Under the pieces are notes generated by a model, which worked only from the letters and a program-made list of their open reading frames with translations, had not been told where the DNA came from and made no database searches. From Hypericum androsaemum (lineage: Eukaryota > Streptophyta > Magnoliopsida > Malpighiales > Hypericaceae), in the NCBI GenBank assembly GCA_963995505.1, contig OZ023185.1:13837691-13901690 (forward strand): a stretch of 64,000 bases of DNA, given 5' to 3'. Every line of letters starts with the position of its first letter. Position 1 is the stretch's first letter. A program made the translations under genes and the position numbers. Positions 23,733 through 33,893 of the stretch are shown here, piece by piece.

Positions 23733-24411
23733 CAGAAAAGTTCACTTTAGTACCCTGTGGTATCGACCAAAATCACTTTAGTACCTTGTGGTAAAAAACC
23801 GATCAATCGAGTCATACTTATTCCAATTAACATCAAAAAGGGCCTCGGGCAGCTGCCCGGAGCTGCCCGAACCTACCCGAACCCGTGACATCCATCTCCT
23901 TCCCCCCTCCTCCTCCTCCTCCGCCTCCTCCTCCTCCTCCGCATCCTCCGCCTCCTCCTCCTCCTCCTCCTCCGCGTCCTCCTCCTCCTCCTCCTCCTCT
24001 GCGTCCTCCTCCTCCTCCGAGTCCTCCGCGTCCTCCTCCTCCCCTCCTCCTCCTCCTCCTCCGCCTCCTCCTCCTCCGTGTCCTCCTCCTCCTCCTCACC
24101 TCTCCGCATCCTCCTCCTCCTCCTCCTCTTTGCGTCCTCCTCCTCCGCGTCCTCCTCCTCCTCCTCCGCGTCCTCCTCCTCCCCCTCCTCCGTGCGTCCT
24201 CTTCCTCCTCCTCCTCCTGCTCCTCCTCTCCACGTGGTGCCACGTCATCAAAAATTGGTGTCGTGGCTGGCCACCGGGCAGCTCCGGGCAGCTGCCCGAG
24301 GCTCTTTTTGATGTTAATTGGAATAAATATGACTCAATTGATCAGTTTTTTACCACAGGGTACTAAAGTGATTTTGGTCGATACTACAGGGTACTAAAGT
24401 AGACTTTTCCC
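23733..24411. mobile_element. Short MULE/MITE with 137-bp TIRs and a triplet-repeat core
   Basis: A perfect 9-bp duplication AAATATCTT flanks it (23724-23732 and 24412-24420). TIRs 23733-23869 and 24275-24411 are about 93% identical and carry CACTTTAGTACC twice plus the palindromic GGGCAGCTGCCCGGAGCTGC near their inner ends. The core, about 23900-24215, is almost entirely CCT/CCG/CGT triplets. All frames through the core read as poly-Ser, poly-Pro or poly-Arg and are not genes. Confidence 0.95.
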
Positions 24412-24420
24412 AAATATCTT

Positions 24421-25640
24421 TTATTGAAATACCTGATATTAATAACATTTACTATGCAAATTAATTCGATTTTGAATTAAGTGTCACCTTTGTCAAAAAA
24501 GTGTGTTTAACACTATTTTATTTCTAAAATTCGAATTCGAAACATTTTAATTAAATTAAAATAATTTTATTTTTTTTCCTTGGTGATGCAGAGGAACGTG
24601 GATAGGAACTGCGTGTATCTGTTGATTCTGAGAATACCCGAAAAATACGATAGAGTATCGATCCGTTGATTCTATGAATAACGAAAAATGACACAGATAA
24701 CAGGAAAAATCCTTATTTTTCAATATCAATATTCAACCAAATAAAACAATAGAACAAAGTCTTATTTATAAAAAACTAAAAAAATATAATACATATAATT
24801 CTACTATAATTAAAACTCCTAATAATAATAATCAAACTATAGATAACTACTAATTTAATGTTATCCTTATCTCCATCACTTGGTGAGCACAATTACTAGG
24901 GGTGAGTGTCTTTGTTTAGGTTGACATGTTTTTGTATGTTGCTACTAATAAGACTGTCTTACATCATAAAATTCTCATTGCTTATTATTTGTCCAAGTCG
25001 TTTGGAATTTATTATCCGGTATTGGACCTTTAATATGGTGGAGATAAAACGGAAGCGACAAAATGAATTATGAACATTCTGTCAAATAAAATAGTTATTG
25101 GTACATGTTCAACCAAGGAACTGTTGGAGCTATCGTCAACAAAAAGAGATGGAACACTTTTTTATAGCATGATGAAGTAAAAATAATTACGTGGAAGCGA
25201 AGTTGGTTTTGGCAACGTAAATTTACGTGTTCAAATCTGGATCGTTGATTTAAAATATTTGAAGGCTCCTGATTTTACGCATGCATCTTCCCTTTTATTC
25301 ACCTAATATTCCAATTTTTTCCTCGCTCCTTCTCCTCTCCCTCCTCTGGAATTAGTGAAACCCCTGCATCTAAAAAAGGGAGAAAAAGTGAGATTAAAAT
25401 AAAAGTGAACGGCGTATGTGATTTTTGATGCCCTTTCAGATCGTTGCATTGATGTGTATTTGGACAACTTGCAGAGAGTTAGTCTTTTTCGATATACTTG
25501 TATTTCTAGAGTTGCTGATGGCATAGAGCCAAAGGGCGATTTTTTTTCCCGAGTTGTACTACCTAGTGACGATACAAAGTCAGGTTATGCGATACACCAA
25601 ACATCAAGGTGGGACTTTCCTTTCCGATATACTCTTTCCC
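24421..25640. other. AT-rich DNA, no gene recognised
   Basis: Contains repeated GTTGATTCT words at about 24620-24680 and AT-rich stretches that may be an old LTR, but no termini could be set. Confidence 0.4.
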
Positions 25641-26250
25641 CATCACGGATTTTTTTCACTGGGTTTTCTCGTGATAAAATTTTGACGAGGCCGGCGGTCG
25701 CAACCTCACAAGAGACCGAGAGGGGGTCTTGCACTTAGTAGTATGTAATTGACTATTTTGTTTATACATTTAGGAGTTTTTGCCCCTCCACTTTCACCAA
25801 AAATATAAAAATAAAAGTGAACGTATGTGGGAAAAAACGTTTGAAGGATGATGACGATTATCAGCGCATGATGAAACCCTTGTAGCTATGAGAGATAGTA
25901 GTATCATTTTCTTCTCCTTTGACTTCTAGCATTTGAGACTTATTGTTGCAATCGATGGAAGAGGAGCACTTCAGACGATGAGGGAGACAGGCCAAAGGCC
26001 TTGACAAGTGAGTCATAGGCCTTGGCGAGCGATTTTGTGTTGATTATTTTCCTGTGTAGGGCTATATTTGGGTGTTCATGTTATTGGGTGGCTATATTTG
26101 TTGGCTTTGGTTAGATTGTCAAGTTGGTGTTCACCCTATCTACGATGATACTTTTTCACTGTTGCAATTTTTTCATCGGTTATGGTGAGGCCGGCGGTCG
26201 CAACCTTGCAAGAGGAATTCTACACCATCTTGGTTGTAATTATTATTATT
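25640..26250 (+). mobile_element. Copia-like 3' remnant (tentative)
   Basis: The phrase CATCACGG..CACTGGGTTTTCTCGTG..TTTTGACGAGG resembles the conserved sequence near the polypurine end of many plant Copia elements. The 28-bp word GAGGCCGGCGGTCGCAACCT plus YRCAAGAG occurs at about 25686 and again at about 26186, suggesting an internal duplication or two fragments. No coding domain is intact. Confidence 0.35.
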
Positions 26251-26570
26251 AATGAAAATTTACTTACTAAAAAAAGTATCTGATGAGTAAACCAGCTTTC
26301 TTCCAATTGTGAGTGCGTTTGATACCTCTTCTAGACAGGATTAGAGATATACAACAGAATAATACTAAAGAGGCTCATTTGTTCAGGTTACCCTATCTAG
26401 AAGTGAGCATTCAGATTGTCCGTATCCGAACTATCTGAAATATCTGAATTATCCGAATAAGTATTTTTAGTACTAAAAGGGCTTAATTTTGTGGGCTACT
26501 ACAAGGTATGCAACGTTTTCAGAAATGACCTAGATTTTGGGACAAACTCTGTGTCAACAAGTCTGACCCG

Positions 26571-26584
26571 TGGCTTTGATACCA
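26571..26584 (-). promoter_or_regulatory. tRNA-Met primer-binding sequence, minus copy
   Basis: Reads TGGTATCAAAGCCA on the minus strand, a near match to the initiator tRNA-Met site used by Caulimoviridae and many LTR elements. It follows the repeated CACCCTCTR word. Confidence 0.8.
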
Positions 26585-26854
26585 GAGGGTGCGGCGGAAC
26601 AGGATGATAGAGGGTGCAGCGGAACAGGATGATATATAAATAAACTTTTATTAAAATGATAAACTTTAGATATAATACATAAACTTCGTAAACATAAACT
26701 TTAAAACTAATATAGGAGATGAACAATGATAAGGAGAGGAGATAGAGGGGTTACAGTGTAATGAAAGCACAGAGATGATCGGAGATCAGGGTTCTATCCT
26801 TCTACTGGTTTCCCGACTAAAATACACACTGCGTTACAAATGAAAGGCCTTCTA

Positions 26855-27072
26855 CTTATATAGGCAAAAGATTGCTGGCAGAAGGAGTCCGTTGGTGCGC
26901 TTTTGGTGCTTTCGGTGGCTGGAGTCCACCTCATGATTGTGTCTGGTCGATGCTTTCGGTGGCTAGGGTCCACCACTTGGCTTTGTCTGGGCGTTGCTTT
27001 CGGTGGCTGGGGTCCACCTCATGATTATGTCTGGGCATTATTTTCGGTGGCTGGGGTCTACCATATTTTATT
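26855..27072 (-). promoter_or_regulatory. Viral intergenic promoter, minus copy, with four tandem motifs
   Basis: A TATA box (CTATATAAG on the minus strand, about 26863-26855) is preceded by four copies of a roughly 44-bp unit containing GTGGACCCCAGCCACCGAAA (26908-27072). It points outward, away from the inverted junction. The plus copy has three units, so copy number differs. Activity is inferred by analogy with caulimovirus intergenic promoters. Confidence 0.65.
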
Positions 27073-27106
27073 CGGTTGATTATCGTTGATGCCGTTGCGG
27101 TTGATT

Positions 27107-28431
27107 TTATGGAAGGCCAAGAAAACCAGCACCATCATCTTCTAGAGAGATGAACGGTTCTTCTTCTTCTTCTTCTTCTTCTTCTTCTTCTTCTTCTTCT
27201 TCTTCAGTTGCATAGGGCGAGGAAGAAGAGGTGTTGGACTGAGCTTTGGCCATCTGGTGCATGATGGCGAAGTATTCTTGCTCCGTACTGGCCGAGGCCA
27301 ACATGGATTGGATCTTGGCTTTTTGAGCAAGGAATTGCGTTTGGGGAGTCGATGAAGAGGTAATAACTTGTGATGGATTGCAGTCTTAAGCCAATTGAGA
27401 ACAATAGTAGTCATTAATTTTTCTTCTGATCTGAAGGCGTTCCACCATTTGACTTTAAAACGGCGGATGAGTAGATTGACGTTATTTTTATCATCGTAGG
27501 CCTGGAACTCATAGTGCCAGGCACAAACCCATGACAAATAGAACTTGCCACAAAAAAGCAATAAGGGGCCAAAGGATTTTTCAATGGGAGAGGGCGAATA
27601 TTTGGCTTTGAAAAGGTTATAACACCCGAGGACATCCTCTGTAAGGATGGTAAGGGAGCATCCATAATAGCTCCACCAGGTGAGAAACCAATATGGGATT
27701 TGGGTACAATCGAAAGGCTGTCGAAAATAAAATAGCCAGGTGTAGGTGAACTTTAGGTTTTGGTTCAAGAAGGCATTGAACCAGGCTTGCTGATAATCCC
27801 AATAGGAATAAAGGGTGCTATGAGTAGTGGTTGGGGTGAGGGGGAGGTGCTTGGTTTGGTGCAAGGGTTGACCCCACTGAGACGGATGGATAATCCATAT
27901 AATTTGGCAGGTGTAGTAGGCTGGGGCAACTTTATCTGTGGCATTATAAAAATGTCTGACTTTGATAGAGTCAGTGTGTTCAAGGATAGAGGCATAATAG
28001 GTAAGCATTTTGTGGGAGTCAGCAGAAATCGTATGCTGACCAGGGGGAAAGATACAGGTGGCAGCGATGGTAGGGTCAGTTTGGTGATAATCTCTTTCAA
28101 CGAAGAGAAGGGACTGTGTTTGAGGTTTATGGCAATAAATGGCTTTGGTTTGGTTATAGGTGAAAGGTTGGGAGGGGGGGGGGGCAATAACATGGCTGGT
28201 TGATTGTTGAGAAACGGACGGGGGTGTCGTTAAGGCTTGGAAGTTTTGGGATAGTCGTTGGAAGGCTTCAATAACTTCGGTCGGATAGATGGGATTGTGT
28301 TGGTTTGCTTTCAACCAATCTTGGACATTTTTGTGGGCGTTGAAGTCTTCTTCTTCGGCAACAGATACCCAAGTGCGAGCAGGTACGATAGATTTAGCTT
28401 TAGCTCCTCTGGAGGAGGCTTTGGGGGGCAT
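27107..28431 (-). pseudogene. Pararetroviral second ORF, minus copy, shifted by a triplet-rich repeat
   Basis: Open for 429 codons from 28431, beginning MPPKASSRGAKAKS. It has a Trp/Tyr/Phe-rich centre (YWFLTWWSYYG) and a C-terminal acidic run. The protein resembles the florendovirus ORF of unknown function that follows pol. The frame is lost near 27370: the in-frame product ends in a Lys run across the CTT array, while the frame giving the Glu run and the tail DDGAGFLGLP is open from 27304 to 27107. A short indel therefore lies upstream of the expanded array at 27157-27203. The plus copy keeps only a few Glu codons there. Confidence 0.75.
27157..27203. repeat. (CTT)n/(GAA)n expansion inside the viral ORF
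   Basis: About 15 triplets, against about 4-5 at the same place in the plus copy (around 32619-32633). It encodes Glu or Lys depending on frame. Confidence 0.92.
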
Positions 28432-28436
28432 GGTTC

Positions 28437-30402
28437 ACCTATTGGTCAAAAACTCACGGGTGAGAAAGTCTGGGAGGAAATTATTTTATCCTTTAATATA
28501 TTTAATATCAAACTCAAAAATACTCAAAATAGCTTGCCAACGGGAAAAAATATGTTTGGAAGCTATATTTTGAACATCTTTTTGCAAGATTTCTTTAGCT
28601 GTTTGAGCATCAATACGTAATAAAAAATTTTGGTTCAAAAGATCACTTTGAAATTTGGTAATACATAAAACAATACTCAAAATCTCTTTTTTGATTGTGG
28701 GATATTTGCTTTGGGTGTCATTCCAAAGGGCAGAAGTGAATGAGATGATATGCTCATGAATGTCTGTGCGTTGTTTAAGAATGCCTCCATAACCTAAATC
28801 TGATGCATCAGTTTCAACGATTTGAATGCAGATAGATCAGCCAGATGTAAGCAGGGAATGTGTGCAATCTGTTTTTTGATGCTTTGAACAATCTGAGTAT
28901 GCTGAGCAGTCCAAGGACTTGGATTTTTCTTTAATCTGTCATGAAGAGGTTTGATAATGCCATGAATATTGGGGAAAAATTCAAAAACATAGTTGAGAGA
29001 ACCCAAAAAGCGTTGAAGTTGTCTTTTTTCTAAGAGTTCATCAGGAGAAAGTTTGGGAGGGAATTATTTTCTCCTTTAATATATTCAATATCAAACTCAA
29101 AAATACTCAAAATAGCTTGCCAACGGGCAAAAATATGTTTGAAAGCTATATTTTGAACATCTTTTTGCAAGATTTGTTTAGCTGCTTGAGCATCAATACG
29201 TAATAAAAAATTTTGGTTCAAAAGATCACTTTGAAATTTGATAATACATAAAATAATACTCAAAATCTCTTTTTTGATTGTGGGATATTTGCTTTGGGTG
29301 TCATTCCAATGAGCAGAAGTGAATGAGATGATATGCTCATGAATGTCTTTGCGTTGTTTAAGAATGCCTCCATAACCTAAATCTGATGCATCAGTTTCAA
29401 CGATTTTGAAAGCAGATGGATCAGCCAGATGTAAGTAGGGAATGTGTGCAATCTGTTTTTTGATGCTTTGAACAATCTGAGTATGCTGAGCAGTCCAAGG
29501 ACTTGGATTTTTCTTTAATCTGTCATGAAGTGGTTTGATAATGCGATGAATATTGGGAAAAAAATTCAAAAATATAGTTGAGAGAACCCAAAAAGCGTTG
29601 AAGTTGCCTTTTTTCTAAGAGTTCATCAGGAAATTTGGAAGCAAAAGTAATAGAACGTTCAATGGGGGTGATAGTGCCTTGGCTGATATAATGGCCAAGA
29701 AACCAGATTTTTGTTTGAAATAAAATAATTTTGAATTGAGATAAGACCAAACTATTTTTCTTAACAACATCAAAGAATGTGTTAAGATGTTTGAAATGTT
29801 GGTCAATAGATTTTGAAAAAATAAGGACATCATCTATGTAAACAATGCAAAATGATGTAAAAGGATTGAAGATATCATTCATGATTTGTTGAAATTCGCT
29901 AGGGGTATTTTTTAAACCAAAAGGCATAACGTTCCACTCATACTGGCCGAAAGGAACAGTAAAAACAGTTTTATAACGGTCTTTGGAGTGGATCTGGATT
30001 TACCAGAAGCCAGATTTCATGTCGAATTTGGAGAATATAAAAGAGTCATGCAGACGATTTAATAAATCTTTTTTGTTGGGGATCGGATAACGGATCCATT
30101 TCAAAACATTGTTAAGGGGTTTATAATTGATAACAAGACGTGGGACGCCTCGTTCAATTTCAGAGTTTTTGATGACATAAAAGGCAGCACAACTCCAGGG
30201 GGATTTGGATTTAGAGATCAAACCCTTTTTCTCTAAATCGCGAATTTTATTTTTACATATGTCAATCATTTTAGAGTTCATCTGAATAGGACGAGCTTTA
30301 GTAGGAATTTGTCGTTCAGAGAAGTGCGAGTCATAAGGAAGAGTGATAACATATTTTTTTCTAGTCCAAAAAGCATTAGGAAGATCAGAACAAAGCTCAG
30401 TA
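28437..30402 (-). pseudogene. Pararetroviral reverse transcriptase/RNase H, minus copy, with tandem duplication
   Basis: The reverse transcriptase core carries MPFGLKN and the catalytic YIDD box near 29840; the RNase H part carries VETDASDLGYGG (about 29380-29415). A stop codon at 30000-30002 interrupts the frame next to an otherwise conserved FW/IQ motif. Further shifts lie near 29570 and 29040. A 583-bp unit covering the end of reverse transcriptase and RNase H is duplicated in tandem (about 28461-29045 and 29046-29628). The upstream polyprotein domains are absent, so the copy is defective. Confidence 0.85.
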
Positions 30403-31387
30403 TGGCAAATCCAGATCCACCCCAAAACCGTTATAAAACTACTTTTACTATTCCTTTCGCCCAGTATGAGTGGAACGTTATGCCTTTTGGTTTAAAAATG
30501 CCCCTAGCAAATTTCAACAAATCATGAATGATATCTTCAATCCTTTTACATCATTTTGCATTGTTTACATTGATGATGTCCTTATTTTTTCAAAATCTAT
30601 TGACCAACATTTCAAACATCTTTACACATTCTTTGATGTTGTTAAGAAAAATGGTTTGGTCTTATCTCAATCCAAAATTGTTTTATTTCAAACAAAAATC
30701 CAGTTTCTTGGCCATTATATCAGCCAAGGCACTATCAACCCCATTGAACGTTCTATTACTTTTGCTTCCAAATTTCCTGATGAACTCTAAGTAAAAATGC
30801 AACTTCAACGCTTTTTGGGTTCTCTCAACTATGTATTTGAATTTTTTCCCAATATTCATCGCATTATCAAACCACTTCATGACAGATTAAAGAAAAATCC
30901 AAGTCCTTGGACTGCTCAGCATACTCAGATTGTTCAAAGCATCAAAAAACAGATTGCACACATTCTTTTCTTACATCTGGCTGATCCTTCTGCATTCAAA
31001 ATCGTTGAAACTGATGCATCAGATTTAGGTTATGGAGGCATTCTTAAACAACGCAAAGACATTCATGAGCATATCATCTCATTCACTTCTGCCCATTGGA
31101 ATGACACCCAAAGCAAATATCCCACAATCAAAAAAGAGATTTTGAGTATTGTTTTATGTATTACCAAATTTCAAAGTGATCTTTTGAACCAAAATTTTTT
31201 ATTACGTATTGATGCTCAAGAAGCTAAAGAAATCATGCAAAAAGATGTTCAAAATATAGCTTCCAAACATATTTTTGCCCGTTGGCAAGCTATTTTGAGT
31301 ATTTTTGAGTTTGATATTGAATATATTAAAGGAGAAAATAATTCCCTCCCAGACTTTCTCACCCATGAGTTTTTGACTAATAGGTGA
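30403..31387 (+). pseudogene. Pararetroviral reverse transcriptase/RNase H, plus copy, 5'-truncated
   Basis: Starts abruptly inside reverse transcriptase at the inversion junction; the junction shows a 3-base TGG/CCA microhomology. The YIDD box lies near 30573, a one-base loss near 30500 shifts the frame, and a stop lies at 30788-30790. RNase H with TDASDLGYGG lies at about 31010-31045, and this part is open from 30797 to 31387. It has a single RNase H copy, unlike the minus copy. Confidence 0.85.
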
Positions 31388-31390
31388 GCC

Positions 31391-32683
31391 ATGCCCCCCA
31401 AAGCCTCCTCTAGAGGAGCTAAAGCTAAATCTATCGTACCTACTCGCACTTGGGCATCTGTTGCCGAAGAAGAAGACTTCAACGCCCACAAAAATGTCCA
31501 AGATTGGTTGAAAGCAAACCAACACAATTCCATCTATCCGACCGAAGTTATTGAAGCCTTCCAACGACTATCCCAAAACTCCCAAGCCTTAACGACACCC
31601 CTGCCTGTTTCTCAACAATCAACCAGCCATATTATTGCCCCCTCATTCCAACCTTTCACCCGTAACCAAAACAAAGCCATTTATTGTCATAAACCTCAAA
31701 CACAGTCCCTTCTCTTCGTTGAAAGAGATTATCACCAAACTGACCCTACCATCGCTGCCACCCGTATCTTTCCCCGTGGTCAGCATACGATTCCTGCTGA
31801 CTCCCACAAAATGTTTACCTATTATGCCTCTATCCTTGAAGACACTGACTCTATCAAAGTCAGACATTTTTATAATGCCACAGATAAAGCTGACCCAGCC
31901 TACTCCACCTGCAAAATTATACGGATTATCCTTCTGTCTCAGTGGGGTCAACCCTTGCACCAAACCAAGCACCTCCTCCTCACCCCAACCACTATTCATA
32001 GCACCCTTTATTCCTATTGGGATTATCAGCAAGCCTGGTTCAATACCTTCTTGAACCAAAACCTAAAGTTCACCCACACGTGGCTGTTTTATTTTCGACA
32101 GCCTTTCGATTGTACCCAAATCCCATATTGGTTTCTCACCTGGTGGAGCTATTATGGATGATCCCTTACCATCCTTACAGAGGATGTCCTCGGGTGTTAT
32201 AACCTTTTCAAAGCCAAATATTCGCCCTCTCCCATTGAAAAACCCTTTGGCCCCTTATTGCTTTTTTGTGGCAAGTTCTACTTGCCATGGGTTTGTGCCT
32301 GGCACTATGAGTTCCAGGCCTACGATGATAAAAACAATGTCAATCTACTTATCTGCCATTTTAAAGTCAAATGGTGGAACGCCTTCAGATCAGAAGAAAA
32401 ATTAACGACTACTATTGTTCTCAATTGGCTTAAGACTGCCAATCCATCACAAGTTATTGCCTCTTCACCGACTCCCCAAACGCAATTCCTTACTCAAAAA
32501 TCCAAGATCCAATCCATGTTGGCCTCGGCCAGTACGGAGCAAGAATACTTCGCCATCATGCACCAGATGGCCAAAGCTCAGTCCAACGCCTCTTCTTTCT
32601 CGCCCTATGCAACTGTAGAAGAAGAAGAAGAACTGTTCATCTCTCTAGAAGATGATGGTGCTGGTTTTCTTGGCCTTCCATAA
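31391..32683 (+). pseudogene. Pararetroviral second ORF, plus copy, with nonsense mutation
   Basis: Opens with the same MPPKASSRGAKAKS start 4 bases after the RNase H stop. It is open for 256 codons to a TGA at 32159-32161, where the minus copy has a Cys codon. Matching sequence continues downstream and ends at 32683 with FLGLP. The short acidic run (about 32619) lacks the triplet expansion seen in the minus copy. Confidence 0.82.
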
Positions 32684-32750
32684 AATCAACCGCAACGGCA
32701 TCAACGACAATCAACCGCAATGGCATCAACGATAATCAACCGAATAAAAT

Positions 32751-32920
32751 ATGGTGGACCCCAGCCACCAAAAACAACGCCCAGACAAAGCCAAGTGGTG
32801 GACCCTAGCCACCGAAAGCATCGACCAGACATAATCATGAGATGGACGCCAGCCACCGAAAGCACCAAAAGCGCACCAACGGACTCCTTCTGCCAGCAAT
32901 CTTTTGCCTATATAAGTAGA
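32751..32920 (+). promoter_or_regulatory. Viral intergenic promoter, plus copy, with three tandem motifs
   Basis: Three units with GTGGACCCYAGCCACCRAAA (about 32751-32878) precede a TATA box CTATATAAG at 32908-32916. It points right, outward from the inverted junction. A poly(A) signal AATAAA lies at 33119-33124, before the primer-binding sequence, as in a pararetroviral terminal-redundancy arrangement. Confidence 0.65.
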
Positions 32921-33140
32921 AGGCCTTTCATTTGTAACGAAGAGTGTATTTTAGTCGGGAAACCAGTAGAAGGATAGAACCCTGATCTCCGATCATCTGT
33001 GTGCTTCCATTATACTGTAACCCCTCTATCTCCTCTCCTTGTCATTGTTCATCTCCTATATTAGTTTTAAAGTTTATGTTTACCAAGTTTATGTATTATA
33101 TCTAAAGTTTATCATTTTAATAAAAGTTTATTTATATGTT

Positions 33141-33214
33141 ATCCTGTTCCGCCGCACCCTCTGGTATCATATATATATATATATATGATACCAGAGGGTG
33201 TGGGGGAACAGGAT
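33141..33214. repeat. Palindrome of the primer-binding region around (TA)n
   Basis: The plus primer-binding sequence TGGTATCA (33162-33169) is followed by (TA)n. A reversed copy then begins at 33186 (TGATACCAGAGGGTG) and extends to about 33214. The arms of about 29 bp differ at a few positions. Confidence 0.85.
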
Positions 33215-33321
33215 GACATATTATCAAACAACCCATTTTTAAAGCATGATTATATTATCAAACAAGAAGAGCATTCTATGTCGGTTTCTAAACCCATTGA
33301 AACTTTTCAACTATTGTCCAA

Positions 33322-33324
<3 letters not shown>

Positions 33325-33402
<78 letters not shown>
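33325..33402. repeat. (TA)n microsatellite bordering the pararetrovirus block
   Basis: About 39 TA units. Endogenous pararetroviruses are known to sit in or next to TA-dinucleotide tracts in several plant genomes. The stretch 33215-33324 is open (frame beginning near the second palindrome arm) and may be a viral leader or ORF fragment, but I could not confirm that. Confidence 0.95.
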
Positions 33403-33406
<4 letters not shown>

Positions 33407-33893
33407 AAGGAGATTTTTACTTTTTTAAATTTCTTTTTTTAGAGGACAAAGGGAGAAAGTAGAGTGTTTTATCGGGGAGAGAGAAACAAGATTTTAACTT
33501 TTTTGGTTCAAACTTACGAACTGGACTTTTTCATGTCATTTTTTGGAAATAACTCCCCGGTCTCATTAATTTTGTCCGGTTTGTAAGGTTGGCATTTTTA
33601 TGGCAAATCCGGTACACTTTTTGTTTTGAATCACAATCTGACCATTCGGATCGCTGGTCGGACTGTGTAACCTTGAACATATGGCTATTTATAATTTTTA
33701 TTCATTTAATGGGCTTACTTTTTAAATCGGATATTTCAGATATCCAAATTATTAATTTTATTATTCGTATCCATATCTGAGTCTAAAATATTTATTTTGG
33801 ATAACCCGTATCTGAGTTCGAATTTAAATTTATCTAAGTCCGAATTCAAAAAATATGGATACCGGAAATGGATACCGGATTTTTTGCTCACCC

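Larger units (their letters stand above)
26571..33325. mobile_element. Endogenous pararetrovirus (Caulimoviridae, florendovirus-like), head-to-head inverted pair
   Basis: Two partial copies lie back to back. The minus copy runs 30402 to 26571 and the plus copy 30403 to 33169. Each reads reverse transcriptase, RNase H, a second ORF, an intergenic promoter with TATA box, a poly(A) signal and a tRNA-Met primer-binding sequence. Both copies are mutated. Homologous arms are about 30005-26571 and 30403-33169; about 397 bp (30006-30402) is present only in the minus copy and forms the loop. The movement, capsid and protease regions are not seen. Gene order (pol, then an ORF of unknown function, then the intergenic region) fits florendoviruses; the genus is inference. 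Confidence 0.85.
26395..33893. mobile_element. hAT-like element apparently split by the pararetrovirus insertion
   Basis: The left end TAGAAGTGAGCA (about 26397) and the inverted right end TAAGGGTGAGCA (about 33882-33893) resemble hAT termini. Inside both ends are words TATCCGAA, TATCTGAAATATC and AAGTA-GGGCTT, arranged as inverted copies. The pararetrovirus block occupies 26571-33325 between them. The 8-bp flanks do not match, so the pairing is inferred from the subterminal similarity. Confidence 0.5.

Noticed and set aside
23788..24397. Long ORFs on both strands rich in Ser, Pro, Arg or Gly
   Set aside because: They are translations of a CCT/CCG triplet tract inside a MULE; every frame is open by composition and no domain is present.
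26395..26404. 8-bp target duplication for the split hAT-like element
   Set aside because: The flanks at about 26396 and 33894 do not match at any sensible offset.
33185..33442. ORF with a long Ile-Tyr run
   Set aside because: Translation of the (TA)n microsatellite; only the short part before it might be viral.
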